Shown here piece by piece: positions 34,201 through 42,204 of a stretch of 64,000 nt of DNA (positions within the stretch are counted from its first letter, which is position 1; each line of letters starts with the position of its first letter). A program made the translations under genes and the position numbers. Source of the DNA: an uncultured Lachnospiraceae bacterium (lineage in GTDB: Bacteria > Bacillota > Clostridia > Lachnospirales > Lachnospiraceae). The DNA lies in contig CALWOX010000002.1 in the NCBI GenBank assembly GCA_944383265.1, forward strand, positions 186,001-250,000, in the 5' to 3' direction. The notes under the pieces were generated by a model. It had not been told where the DNA came from, searched no databases, and worked only from the letters and a program-made list of their open reading frames with translations.

Positions 34201-34619
34201 ATGGAATAGCCCTCTTTACCTATTCCGGTGTCATAAAAGAGCTCATTGATATCCTTCAATCTGCAGGCGGTTTTATTTATCATGTACTCGGACTCTCCGG
34301 AGCGATACAGACGTCTTGATACTGTTACCTCATTAAAGTCTACAGGAAGTCTCCTGTCGGAATTATCAAGGGTTATGGCAACATAAGCAAAGCCCTGAGG
34401 CTTTCTGAGCTCTGTTCCCGAGAATATGACATCCTGCATTGAGCCGCCTCTGAGCTGTTTTACCTTCTGCTCTCCCAATACCCATCTGACAGCATCGGCA
34501 ATATTCGATTTTCCGCTTCCGTTGGGGCCTACTATTCCTGTAACACCCTCGTTGAACTCCAACAAGGCCTTGTTTGCAAAGGATTTGAAGCCCTGAATTT
34601 CAATACTCTTAAGATACAT
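31284..34619 (-). CDS. smc: Chromosome condensation ATPase Smc
   Basis: A 1111-residue SMC; 1150-1200 is typical. Walker A is GPNGSGKSN near residue 32. Long coiled coils flank a hinge (about 520-650; GVRGVVADIIK-type, GRATFLPLDAV, GSISGGA). The C-terminal head has LSGGEKALTA and LLDEIEAALDD. An acidic, proline-containing stretch around residues 395-430 (EDEIPVFESG, DENEDEPDEF) breaks the first coiled coil. It folds DNA with ScpA and ScpB, whose genes are not here. Confidence 0.96.
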   Translation of the reverse strand: MYLKSIEIQGFKSFANKALLEFNEGVTGIVGPNGSGKSNIADAVRWVLGEQKVKQLRGGSMQDVIFSGTELRKPQGFAYVAITLDNSDRRLPVDFNEVTVSRRLYRSGESEYMINKTACRLKDINELFYDTGIGKEGYSIIGQGQIDAILNGKPEERRYLFDEAAGIVKFKRRKAIAEKKLESERANLLRISDILSELERQVGPLKKQAESAKEYLRLRDEQRVYDLNLFIRDADELLAELKKLKESESIADASLEDAKKALEELRQSYDNADREVSSLESLINERKNELSRGENYINSLNSQISISEEQIKADENSIVYFNDRLSAVDNEINSKEKTVLSYFENLSALSEQLELVKEKQAESGAQSLSDVGISDTGLSELSDKISDFKNRIKKLLNLSEDEIPVFESGVDKEDIPKDENEDEPDEFMGASWLSGIRTKQNELSEIKDREERVKNWLNLSVNEYNSISEEVKRLNRAINDRQQEYHRSSTKLESLRNIAERYEGYGQSVKKVMETRGRVHGIRGVVADIIKTKKEYETAIETALGGSLQNIVTDSEETAKVLVEYLKKNKFGRATFLPLDAVRARTAQDNDAALKEPGVIGRASELTEVSDEYRELNDYLLRRTVVVDNIDNAIRLARKFKHSLKIVTLDGELLNPGGSISGGAYKNSSNLMGRQREIDELTAEIEKILKQVDSLNEQIVKKEKELDEKGLEADRLKNELNEISIEKNTISLGIISDMQLQYSELSQKTGFISENIQRLESELTKLEDEREGLLSKRSESTSGIGEKKEYIKRLRGDIENAQSGIAALKEEILEKEAEKEKRSASRKEFFSRREELSTDILGMEKELMRLKNREEKLQSELDSATEYIWSEYELTVSGAKEYYRDDIGDKADIKKCVSELKSAIKALGPVNIQAVEDYKEISERYEFLKAQHDDLTESEKSIVAVIEELDAGMKRQFEEKFALIKAEFDKVFKELFGGGKGELELVTEDGGDILSAGIAIIAQPPGKKLQNMMQLSGGEKALTAISLLFAIQNLKPSPFCLLDEIEAALDDSNVGRFAGYLHRLTEHTQFIIITHRRGTMEAADRLYGVTMQEKGVTALVSVDLVADKLEN

Positions 34620-34626
34620 GCTTTAC

Positions 34627-35325
34627 TTAATTTTCCGCCTTCAGTTTTTTTAGCGCATTAAGAGCGGCCTGCTGCTCGGCATTCTTCTTGGAATGTCCCT
34701 TTCCCTCAGCCACAAGCTTATCATTGACGTATACTTTACTCTTAAATACCTTATTGTGCTGCGGGCCTCCGAAATCCTCGGTCTCATAGCGCAGGCTGTT
34801 ATTCTCATCTTGCTGTACAAGCTGCTGAAGGGCGGTCTTTCCGTCCTTTAAAAGGACAAGCTCGTCTATATCGGATATAATGTGCTCTCTTATGAATCTC
34901 TTGGCATTTTCGATGCCGCCGTCAAGATATATGGCCCCTATAAGCGCCTCAAAGGCGTCAGACAATATTGAAGGCTTTTCCCTGCCTCCGCACATGTCCT
35001 CGCCCTTTCCCAGATACAGATAATCCCCAAGCTCTATATCCTTGGCACAAACATTAAGCGCCGCTTCAAATACTAATGAAGAGCGCTTTTTTGTGAGCTC
35101 ACCCTCCGGCTCGTGAGGATATTTATTGTATAAAAAATCTGATATAACAAGCTCCAGAACAGCGTCGCCCAGAAACTCAAGTCTCTCATTGTTGGTCTCC
35201 CTCTTCCACTGCATCTCCCCCTGATATGAGGAGTGGGTCATAGCACGCTTAAGAAGGCTGAGATCCTTAAACCTGTAGTCTATAGCATCCTCAAGCATGC
35301 ACAAATTTCTAAGCTCTTTACTCAT
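34627..35325 (-). CDS. rnc: Ribonuclease III
   Basis: A 232-residue RNase III: the signature NERLEFLGDAVLEL and a second acidic site (DAFEALIGAIYLDGG), then a double-stranded RNA-binding domain (KTALQQLVQQ to KKNAEQQAALNALKKL). It processes rRNA precursors and duplex RNA. It lies 7 bases after smc's upstream end and 3 bases from plsX; acpP, often between plsX and rnc, is absent. Confidence 0.97.
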   Translation of the reverse strand: MSKELRNLCMLEDAIDYRFKDLSLLKRAMTHSSYQGEMQWKRETNNERLEFLGDAVLELVISDFLYNKYPHEPEGELTKKRSSLVFEAALNVCAKDIELGDYLYLGKGEDMCGGREKPSILSDAFEALIGAIYLDGGIENAKRFIREHIISDIDELVLLKDGKTALQQLVQQDENNSLRYETEDFGGPQHNKVFKSKVYVNDKLVAEGKGHSKKNAEQQAALNALKKLKAEN

Positions 35326-35328
35326 AAT

Positions 35329-36366
35329 CTAAGCATTCCCCTCATTTCCGTCCTTAAGAAGCTCCTTATCGGCTGTGAGCATCTCGGATATCTTGTCATT
35401 TATTCCAAGCTTTATAAAGCTCTCGCACTGAAGTATTGCTGTCGATATCTCAGCCGAGGTGGAATTTCCATGGCATTTTACCACCAATCCCTTGCAGCCC
35501 AAAAGTGGCGCTCCGCCGTACTGCGAAGCGTCAAAGGACTTAAGAGCTTCCTTTAATGCGGGCTTTATCATGAGAGCCCCAAGCTTCGATCTGGTATCTC
35601 TCATAAGACCTGACTTAATAATATGAAGGAAGGTGGAACCCAATCCCTCATAAAATTTCAATATGACATTCCCTGTGAATGCGTCACAAACCACAACATC
35701 AGCAGAATCTCCCGCGGGGATCTCTCTTGCTTCTATATAGCCTTGGAAGTTTATATCTTTAAGTCTTTTCATCAGAGGAAGGGTCTCCTTTAAGAGAGCG
35801 TTTCCCTTCTCCTCCTCAAGTCCGATGTTTACAAGCTTTACAACAGGGTCCTTTATCTTGCAGACATTTTCCATGTATATTGCGCCCATTCTCGCAAACT
35901 GTAAAAGCCATTCGGGCCTTGCATCCACATTGGCTCCGCAGTCTACCAAAAAGCATACCCCCTTCTCTGTGGGTATGAGTGTTGCAAGGGGCGGTCTCTC
36001 AACTCCCTTAAGCCTTCCGACTATAAGCTGTCCGCCTGCAAGTATTGCTCCTGATGAACCTGCCGAGACAAAGGCATCAGCCTCCCCCTCCTTCACAAGT
36101 TTCATCCCCTTTACTATCGATGAATCCTTTTTCTTTTTTATCGCCATTACAGGAGACTCATCAAGGCCTATGACTTCTCTTGCGTCAAGACCGGAAAGTC
36201 TTTCCTTATCATAGCTGTAATTTGAGAGCTCGGAGTTAATCACTTCCTCAGGGCCTGAAAGTACAAGGCTTATATCCTTACTTTTTTCAAGTGCCTTTAT
36301 AGCTCCCTTTATTATTTCAGAAGGGCTGTTATCGCCGCCCATCGCGTCCAAAACGACTTTTATCAT
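35329..36366 (-). CDS. plsX: Phosphate acyltransferase PlsX
   Basis: A 345-residue PlsX: VVLDAMGGDNSPSEIIKGA at the start, FVSAGSSGAILAGG, PLATLIPT, DCGANVDARPEWL and LLGCKGLVVKCHGNS. It makes acyl-phosphate for phospholipid synthesis with PlsY. It begins a plsX-rnc-smc-ftsY transcript; neither rpmF nor the fab genes, its usual neighbours, adjoin it. Confidence 0.96.
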   Translation of the reverse strand: MIKVVLDAMGGDNSPSEIIKGAIKALEKSKDISLVLSGPEEVINSELSNYSYDKERLSGLDAREVIGLDESPVMAIKKKKDSSIVKGMKLVKEGEADAFVSAGSSGAILAGGQLIVGRLKGVERPPLATLIPTEKGVCFLVDCGANVDARPEWLLQFARMGAIYMENVCKIKDPVVKLVNIGLEEEKGNALLKETLPLMKRLKDINFQGYIEAREIPAGDSADVVVCDAFTGNVILKFYEGLGSTFLHIIKSGLMRDTRSKLGALMIKPALKEALKSFDASQYGGAPLLGCKGLVVKCHGNSTSAEISTAILQCESFIKLGINDKISEMLTADKELLKDGNEGNA

Positions 36367-36487
36367 AGTTATACCTTTAAACTTTTTTGTTTTTATCTTA
36401 CTTATTTATTTCACATTCCGATAATGAACATTTAAAATTCATCTGTAGTAAGCTTCAATATTTTTCTTAAGTATTACCTCAACCTAT

Positions 36488-36516
36488 AATATAATAGAGT
36501 TAGGATTATAAATCAA
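36488..36516 (-). promoter_or_regulatory. Promoter of plsX-rnc-smc-ftsY
   Basis: Minus-strand TTGATT (36516-36511), 17 bases, TATATT (36493-36488), leaving a leader of about 115 bases before plsX. I see no clear FapR-type operator in it. Confidence 0.5.
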
Positions 36517-36590
36517 GGGCGGATTAAGGCTGTGCAGCCTCACTGTGCCGACATTTTTTACTGTTTGCCGGCTGTTTTTTTCTATATCTA

Positions 36591-36619
36591 TTGATTTTTG
36601 CCCTTATAAAGTGTAAATT
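36591..36619 (+). promoter_or_regulatory. Promoter of tRNA-Gly
   Basis: TTGATT (36591-36596), 17 bases, TAAATT (36614-36619). Transcription would start a few bases before the mature tRNA end at 36631. Confidence 0.55.
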
Positions 36620-36630
36620 ATAGTATATAT

Positions 36631-36701
36631 GCAGATATGGTGCATCGGTAACACGTTAGCTTCCCAAGCTGAAGAGGCGGGTTCGACTCCCGTTATCTGC
36701 T
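36631..36701 (+). tRNA. tRNA-Gly(CCC)
   Basis: A 71-base cloverleaf. Acceptor GCAGATA pairs with TATCTGC; the anticodon loop is TTCCCAA, giving CCC; the T loop is TTCGACT. The discriminator is T and no CCA is encoded. It lies alone between plsX and the YedE operon, on the opposite strand to both. Confidence 0.93.
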
Positions 36702-36718
36702 CTCGTTTGATTTAAAGG

Positions 36719-36750
36719 TACGTCGTAGTTCTGAATACGGCGTATTTTTT
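36719..36750 (+). terminator. Terminator of tRNA-Gly
   Basis: TACGTCGTA (36719-36727) pairs with TACGGCGTA (36736-36744) with one G-T pair, followed by TTTTTT. Confidence 0.7.
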
Positions 36751-36757
36751 GTACCAA

Positions 36758-36790
36758 AAGAGCCCGCTGTATCAAGTTTCACGGGCTCTT
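36758..36790. terminator. Probable terminator facing the YedE operon
   Basis: AAGAGCCCG (36758-36766) pairs with CGGGCTCTT (36782-36790) around 15 bases. Plus-strand continuation is CTTATCTTTTTT and minus-strand continuation TTGG after the arm's own Ts, so it may stop transcripts from either side, chiefly the operon ending at 36875. Confidence 0.55.
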
Positions 36791-36874
36791 CTTATCTTTT
36801 TTGATAAATATATTTTCCTACACCATTACACCATGCTTTATCTGCCGAAGATTTATTCTCGTACGGAAGACAGG

Positions 36875-37111
36875 CTAAAACATTATCTCCTGCATATCCT
36901 CAAAATCTATATTTTTTTCCTTGAGGAATGTTGAAAGCTCCTCTCCTGTTCCGGGTTCAGAACACCAAGCAAGACCGCATCCTGCTGAAAGCTGTCTGGG
37001 TACGGGAATCATCCTTCCCTGAATATTTTCAGCTATACATACCTTCTCACAGGCTATCGCATCAGCTGTTGTATGAAATGTGGTAATAAGTCTAAGTTTC
37101 TTCTCTCTCAT
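36875..37111 (-). CDS. DUF3343 protein, putative sulfur/selenium carrier
   Basis: A 78-residue DUF3343 protein starting MREKKLRLITTFHTT at ATG 37111, with GAGGGG upstream; the in-frame start 15 bases earlier is less likely. Cysteines at 21, 25, 45 and 50 include the family box PRQLSAGCGLA. The family is predicted to bind or carry sulfur or selenium and commonly accompanies YedE and TusA/YedF proteins. It is the last gene of the operon. No biochemical role has been firmly shown that I can recall. Confidence 0.8.
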   Translation of the reverse strand: MREKKLRLITTFHTTADAIACEKVCIAENIQGRMIPVPRQLSAGCGLAWCSEPGTGEELSTFLKEKNIDFEDMQEIMF

Positions 37112-37190
37112 TAAAGTTCCCCTCAAGATGTTTTTGAAATCTATAGAATTTTATCAAATATAAGCGATTTTGTCATCTTGAATATTATCA

Positions 37191-37400
37191 TTACTTTTTG
37201 ATTATTACCTCAAATTCCGATCCTACAGCATGTACCTCCGCGCTTCTGCCCTGTGATGCCGCATATTTTTCGACATTCTTGTAGCAGTGAGGTTCTGAAA
37301 CCAATACCTTTATATCCTCATTTCCATGACTCTTTAAAGCCTCCGCTGTCATCATTACAGGCTCCGGGCATGAAAGCCCTCTGGCATCTACTTCGTACAT
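37191..37400 (-). CDS. TusA-family sulfurtransferase-like protein
   Basis: A 69-residue protein starting MYEVDARGLSCPEP at ATG 37400, with GAGGTG upstream. Cys11 lies in the family's C-P-x-P box, the persulfide-carrying site. The fold ends with FEVIIKK. TusA relatives pass sulfur (or perhaps selenium) between a desulfurase or transporter and an acceptor. Its place between the ABC binding protein and DUF3343, downstream of yedE, suggests it accepts what the operon imports. Confidence 0.88.
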   Translation of the reverse strand: MYEVDARGLSCPEPVMMTAEALKSHGNEDIKVLVSEPHCYKNVEKYAASQGRSAEVHAVGSEFEVIIKK

Positions 37401-37474
37401 AAAAATCACCTCATTGAATTAATATTAAACTTTTAACCTTTTTCGGAAACTCTCCTTTTAATGATCCTGTGTTA

Positions 37475-38632
37475 TTATTTCCAGCCTTCAAGAGAATTTA
37501 CATTATCCACATTTACGAGAGTAAGAGGAAGATAAACATTACTGTCAAAGGTCTCTCCTTCATTGAGCATTACAGCCATCTGAAGAGCGGCCTTTGTATA
37601 GCGTGCGCTTGAATAGGACATTGAGCCTGTCATCTTTCCTTCCTGAATAGCAGCCTTCGCATCGTCTGTAAAGTCAACTCCGTAAATAAGGACTCCGTCT
37701 ACGCCTTCCGCCGAAAGAGCCTCGACAGCCGCCAAAGCCATTACATCATTACAGCAGAATATACCCTTAAGGTCAGGATACTCTGTAATGAGTGCCTTTG
37801 TTGCGTCATATGCAAGTGTTGCGTCCCAGTCACAGTTCTGTACGGCTACAAGCTCATAGCTGTCATTTGCTTCTATGGTCTCTGTAAAGCCTCTTGTACG
37901 GCCTTCACTCTGGCCTGCTCCTGCAAGTCCCGCAAGGACTGCAACCTGTCCTCCTTCAGGAAGCCTCTCCATCATATCGTTTGCCACAGTCTCGCCCTGC
38001 TCCGCAAAATCTACAGTTATAGTTGCATCGAGATAGCCGCCCGCTTCAGCCAAAGCCTCTGTGTCGACTCCGGGGCCGAGGTTTATTACCTTGACGCCGT
38101 TTTCATTACACTTTATTATTCCGGGGATCAGGTTTGTTCCGTCAATAGGAGAAACGATGATAACGTCGTAATCCATGTCTGCCATGGTCATAAGAACGTC
38201 AAGCTGAGATGCTGTATCTCCCTCTGTAGTTCCTGTCTGAACGTCTATGGGAACTCCAAGCTCCTCGCCTGCGGCAATATAGCAATCCTTCATAGTTACC
38301 CAGAATGGGTTGGTAAGAGATATAACTACAGCGCCCACCTTGATCTCTCCGAAGTTTTCGGGCATAGGGCCGATCTGCTCCTCCATGGACTTATCAAAGT
38401 CAGCATAAAGCTGCTTTACCGTATCAGATATCTCGCCTGCGGTCTCCTCCGGATTTGCCTCTGTCTGTGCGGCTTCCGTCTCTGCAGCAGTCGTCTCCTC
38501 CTCGCTCTCTGCAGCGGCAGCCTCTGTAGTTTCAGTCTGAGCCTCAGTCTCAGCAGTTTCAGATGAGGCCGAACAGCCCACAGCACCAAGTACCATAGCC
38601 GCCGAAAGTAAGCATGCTAAAAATTTTTTCAT
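37475..38632 (-). CDS. Ribose-type ABC transporter substrate-binding lipoprotein
   Basis: A 385-residue exported protein starting MKKFLACLLSA, with a lipobox-like AVGC, then an acidic Glu/Thr/Ala-rich linker of about 60 residues. The rest is a type I periplasmic binding fold of the RbsB class (AVVISLTNPFWVTMKDCY, VIIVSPIDGTNLIP, GIFCCNDVMALAAVEAL, IYGVDFTDDAKAAIQEG). The family binds sugars, autoinducer-2 and related polyols. The start has GGGAGG. The ligand is unknown; the operon context suggests a sulfur- or selenium-bearing compound. Confidence 0.88.
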   Translation of the reverse strand: MKKFLACLLSAAMVLGAVGCSASSETAETEAQTETTEAAAAESEEETTAAETEAAQTEANPEETAGEISDTVKQLYADFDKSMEEQIGPMPENFGEIKVGAVVISLTNPFWVTMKDCYIAAGEELGVPIDVQTGTTEGDTASQLDVLMTMADMDYDVIIVSPIDGTNLIPGIIKCNENGVKVINLGPGVDTEALAEAGGYLDATITVDFAEQGETVANDMMERLPEGGQVAVLAGLAGAGQSEGRTRGFTETIEANDSYELVAVQNCDWDATLAYDATKALITEYPDLKGIFCCNDVMALAAVEALSAEGVDGVLIYGVDFTDDAKAAIQEGKMTGSMSYSSARYTKAALQMAVMLNEGETFDSNVYLPLTLVNVDNVNSLEGWK

Positions 38633-38675
38633 AACCAATACCTCCCTTTTATCGTCTGTTGAAGTTGAATATGTT

Positions 38676-39635
38676 TTATCCTATACGGGCTCTCCTCTCC
38701 CTCAGCTCCGCAATAACGACAGCGCAAAGAAGCATAGCTCCTGTTATGAATTGCTGATAGTATGAGGATACACTCATTATAGTCAAGCCGTTTCTTATAA
38801 GCCCCATCAAAAACACAGCGATAACCGTGCCGAAAAGGCTGCCTTTACCTCCGTGGAGTGCGGTGCCTCCCATAATTACCGCACATATGGCGTCCATCTC
38901 CATATTCAATCCGGCATTCGCCTCGGCGCTGTTCAGTCTGGCCGAAACTATAATTCCTGATACTGACGCCAAAAATCCCATAAGGGCAAAGACCGATATC
39001 CTGTATTTCCATGTCTTTACTCCACATCGCTTTAATGCCTCAGGATTTCCTCCCAAGGAAGCGATGTAGCTTCCCCATTTCATAAAGAAAAATACAGGTA
39101 TCATTGCAATAATGATCACAAATGCTGCTGTCACTCCTGATTCCATTCCGAAAATATCACCGCATCCGATTTCCCTGAAGGACTCGGGAAGCTTGGTGAC
39201 GGGTATTCCCTCTGTAACCATAAGAGACAGCCCTCTGTACATATACGAGGTCGCAAGTGTTATTATAAGCGGATTTATCCTTGTAGCATAAACCAGTACT
39301 CCATTTATCACTCCCATAACAGTGCCTGATAAAAGTCCCAATAATATACAAAGAGCAATAGGAAGCTCAGCCTTAAGCGATATAGCGGTACATATCGCAC
39401 TGAATGAAAGGATAGACCCTACAGAGAGATCTATAGCTCCTGACGTTATAATGCACATCATTCCTACCGCTAAGATCATGCGATAGGAGTTGGCTTCAAG
39501 TATATTTACAACATTTTTTAAAGAGTAAAAGGACTCTGTACTTATGGAGAGAAAGACGGAGATCATAAGGCAAAAGCATATAAGCAAAACAGGCGACGAA
39601 AACTCTTTTTTTATATACCCTAATATCTTCTCCAT
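38676..39635 (-). CDS. Ribose-type ABC transporter permease
   Basis: A 319-residue protein of the RbsC/BPD_transp_2 family with eight or more hydrophobic segments. Family boxes: ITSGAIDLSVGSILSFSAI, GVLVYATRINPLIITLATS, and MDAICAVIMGGTALHGGKGS (the EAA-like loop). The start MEKILGYIKKEF at 39635 has GGAG five bases before it; an in-frame ATG at 39689 would overlap the ATPase gene by 17 bases and is an alternative. Confidence 0.9.
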   Translation of the reverse strand: MEKILGYIKKEFSSPVLLICFCLMISVFLSISTESFYSLKNVVNILEANSYRMILAVGMMCIITSGAIDLSVGSILSFSAICTAISLKAELPIALCILLGLLSGTVMGVINGVLVYATRINPLIITLATSYMYRGLSLMVTEGIPVTKLPESFREIGCGDIFGMESGVTAAFVIIIAMIPVFFFMKWGSYIASLGGNPEALKRCGVKTWKYRISVFALMGFLASVSGIIVSARLNSAEANAGLNMEMDAICAVIMGGTALHGGKGSLFGTVIAVFLMGLIRNGLTIMSVSSYYQQFITGAMLLCAVVIAELRERRARIG

Positions 39636-39672
39636 CTTATCTCCCATATATTTAAGTCTCTTGGCCGAGATG

Positions 39673-40419
39673 TCAAAATATCCTTTCATCCTCTCGCCTT
39701 AAGATAAGCTCTCTCAGTTCCTCAGGTGAGGTGTCTGACACCGCTGTATCCACAAGTACTTCGCCCGATCGCATTACATAAATATGGTCCGCAATATCAA
39801 ATACCTGCTCCATGTTGTGGCTGACTATAAGTTGAGCTATGCCTTTCCTTTTAAGCATTCCCAGCATCTCCATGGTCTTTGCGCTCTCCTGTATGCCCAT
39901 AGCCGCCGTAGGTTCATCCAGCAAGAGCAGCTTCGCAGGTCTTCTCAAAGCTCTTGCAATGGCAAGTCCCTGCCTCTGGCCTCCCGACAGATTTCTCACA
40001 GGCTCGGAAAGATCAGGTATTCTTACCTTTATTTCCTCAAGCAGAGCTGCGGCTTCTACTCGCATGGCTTTTCTGTCAAGAAAGCCGCATCTCGTTATCT
40101 CATCTCCGAGGAAAATATTTTCAACGCTGTTTTTAAAATTATCAAGAGACAGATCCTGATACACTGTCCTGATACCCGCGTTTATCGCCTGAGCTACAGA
40201 AAGCCTGTGATAGCTGTTTGTTCCTATTTTTATGATACCCTCATCCGGCTCAAGGCTTCCCGAAAGTATCTTTATAAAGGTGGACTTTCCCGAGCCGTTA
40301 TCGCCTATTACAGCTGTGATCTTTCCTTCAAATGCCTTTATTGTGACCTTTTGAAGGGCCTTTATGTGATTAAAGCTCTTGGATATATTTTCAGCGGAGA
40401 GTAAAATTTTATCTGACAT
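39673..40419 (-). CDS. Ribose-type ABC transporter ATPase, single domain
   Basis: A 248-residue ATPase: Walker A GDNGSGKST (39-47), signature NLSGGQRQGLA, Walker B LLLLDEPTAAMG. RbsA-type ATPases usually fuse two such domains (about 500 residues); this is a single-domain version, as in FrcA-like transporters. It follows yedE by 41 bases and precedes the permease in the normal rbsA-C-B order. Confidence 0.92.
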   Translation of the reverse strand: MSDKILLSAENISKSFNHIKALQKVTIKAFEGKITAVIGDNGSGKSTFIKILSGSLEPDEGIIKIGTNSYHRLSVAQAINAGIRTVYQDLSLDNFKNSVENIFLGDEITRCGFLDRKAMRVEAAALLEEIKVRIPDLSEPVRNLSGGQRQGLAIARALRRPAKLLLLDEPTAAMGIQESAKTMEMLGMLKRKGIAQLIVSHNMEQVFDIADHIYVMRSGEVLVDTAVSDTSPEELRELILRREDERIF

Positions 40420-40460
40420 TTCCGGTCCTGTATTTAAGTGCCGCGTAAATTTCGCTGCAG

Positions 40461-41534
40461 CTATTTGTTTTTCTTTGGCATAAAGCCGATTATAAATGTT
40501 ACTATAATGCAGATTATAAGTGTTATCTTTCCTGCAGTTCCGGGTCCTCCTACAGCCTCTGCTGATGCGGCTGATGAGGCAAGTCCGAAGTTATGGCAGA
40601 AGGCAGCTCCCACAAAAAGGCCGAGGAAAGTAACCGCTGCATCTGATGAGCCCTGACCTGCAAGTATGATCTGTCTTAAGGGGCAGCCTCCTGCAAGAAC
40701 GCCTGCAAAGCCTACAGCATAAAGTCCGAGGAAGTTCCAGATATGCTGAGCATGAGCTACAGGCTGTCCGTTAAAGCCTAAAGTGAACTTTCCGAGAGCT
40801 ATGTTTCCCACAAGCATAACCACAAAGAAGCCTGCAAGTATTGCAAAGAGATCGAGATTACCCATAAGGATAACGTCTCTGATTCCGCCTATAGTACACA
40901 TCCTTATTCTCTGAGCTACTATTCCGAATATGATTCCCGCCAAAAGAGCAAGGATAACAGGCGCATGCATAGATCCGGGGCCTGACTCACTGAACGCAAA
41001 AAGTGCAGGCACAAAAATTGAAAGTGCAAAGAGAAGCACCCAAGCTATAGGAAGAACAGCTCCCGAAAGAGCTGAGGTCTCGTGTGAGCGTCCCAATGAA
41101 AAGCCCTTCTTTAACGCAAGTGTTCCTGTGAATATACCTGCAACAAAGCCTACAGCTCCTACATAGGCGTTGAGATCACCTGCTGACATACGTATTATCA
41201 TTCTTAAAGGGCAGCCCAGAAATACAAGAGCTCCGACCATCATGATAAAGCCTAAAATAAAACGTGTCATAGGTGAAGATCCTGCAGTTGAACGGTACTC
41301 CTTTGTGACAAGAGAAATCACAAAAGCACCCAAGAGAAGACCTGCTATCTCAGGTCTCATATACTGAACGATAGCCGCTTGATGAAGCTTCATAGCTCCT
41401 GCCGAATCACGAATAAAGCAGGCAATACAGAAGGCCATGTTTCCGGGGTTTCCTGTTGCGGCAAGTATAACCGCAAGTACCCCGAGGATTGCTCCCGCAA
41501 TGAGGAGCGTTACTTTGTTTTTTGCTAAATCCAT
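40461..41534 (-). CDS. yedE: YedE/YeeE-family transporter, putative selenium or sulfur importer
   Basis: A 357-residue membrane protein with about nine or ten segments, starting MDLAKNKVTL at ATG 41534 (GGGG upstream). Conserved cysteine boxes of the family are all present: FCIACFIRD (Cys36, Cys39), LGCPLRMIIR, MCTIGGIRD and GGCPLRQIILAGQG. YeeE relatives import thiosulfate together with a TusA-like partner, and YedE is tied by gene context to selenium use. It is the first gene of the six-gene operon. Confidence 0.88.
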   Translation of the reverse strand: MDLAKNKVTLLIAGAILGVLAVILAATGNPGNMAFCIACFIRDSAGAMKLHQAAIVQYMRPEIAGLLLGAFVISLVTKEYRSTAGSSPMTRFILGFIMMVGALVFLGCPLRMIIRMSAGDLNAYVGAVGFVAGIFTGTLALKKGFSLGRSHETSALSGAVLPIAWVLLFALSIFVPALFAFSESGPGSMHAPVILALLAGIIFGIVAQRIRMCTIGGIRDVILMGNLDLFAILAGFFVVMLVGNIALGKFTLGFNGQPVAHAQHIWNFLGLYAVGFAGVLAGGCPLRQIILAGQGSSDAAVTFLGLFVGAAFCHNFGLASSAASAEAVGGPGTAGKITLIICIIVTFIIGFMPKKNK

Positions 41535-41589
41535 CTCATTTTCCCCTTTTCTTTTTGTTTTTACATTACCCGGGTTTTTAACAATTTGT

Positions 41590-41618
41590 AATTTATCACC
41601 TACAATATTTACTGTCAA
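41590..41618 (-). promoter_or_regulatory. Promoter of the YedE-ABC-TusA-DUF3343 operon
   Basis: Minus-strand TTGACA (41618-41613), 17 bases, TAAATT (41595-41590), leaving about 50 bases to the yedE start. The rest of the 41535-41932 gap is AT-rich and holds only the rpmF terminator; I see no riboswitch. Confidence 0.6.
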
Positions 41619-41867
41619 TCCGACTGAAATTGTCAAATTTAGACTAAATATCAGCTTTTTATGCAACTTTTTTTAAAGTTGAAACTATTTGTTACTGAGT
41701 TTTTTAAAAAAACACTTAAAGGCCTGTTTTTCTTAAATTGTGTAATTTTTTGTAAACTTTAATTCCTGTCTGTATTGCAATTTTCGTCATGTAAAATTCT
41801 GTATATTAAGACACCTTTTAAAGCTGTCTTTTACAGTTTTACGAAATACATTATAGTAAAAGTACAA

Positions 41868-41905
41868 CAAAAAAGAGCCCTCAGTCTTAATACTGAAAGC
41901 TCCTT
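41868..41905 (-). terminator. Terminator of rpmF
   Basis: On the minus strand a stem built from GAGCTTTCAGT and ACTGAGGGCTC (with internal mismatch) closes on ATTA and is followed by TTTTTTGTTG. It lies just past the rpmF stop. Confidence 0.75.
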
Positions 41906-41932
41906 CTTAATCTCATATTCTGTAGAAGGGTA

Positions 41933-42115
41933 TTAGTCCTCTACCTTAACTATCTCTCTCTTGTTGTAGCTTCCGCAGCTCTTGCACACCATGTGAGGCA
42001 TAACAAGTGCGCCGCACTTACTGCACTTTACAAGATTGGGTGCGCTCATCTTCCAGTTAGCTCTGCGGCTGTCTCTTCTGGCTTTTGATGATTTATTCTT
42101 AGGACAGATTGACAT
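41933..42115 (-). CDS. rpmF: 50S ribosomal protein L32
   Basis: A 60-residue L32 of the zinc-binding type: MSICPKNKSSKARRDSRRANW, then CSKCGALVMPHMVCKSCGSYN with four cysteines. The upstream DUF177 (yceD) gene that normally precedes it is missing, and plsX, which normally follows, is 5.5 kb away. Confidence 0.96.
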   Translation of the reverse strand: MSICPKNKSSKARRDSRRANWKMSAPNLVKCSKCGALVMPHMVCKSCGSYNKREIVKVED

Positions 42116-42204
42116 GTCTACACCTCCTTTTTCTTAAAGCTTTTGTTTTAAGCCCAAACGGAAAAGCCCGTTACAGTCAATTCCGTTTTAAAACAACTTT
42201 AGAT

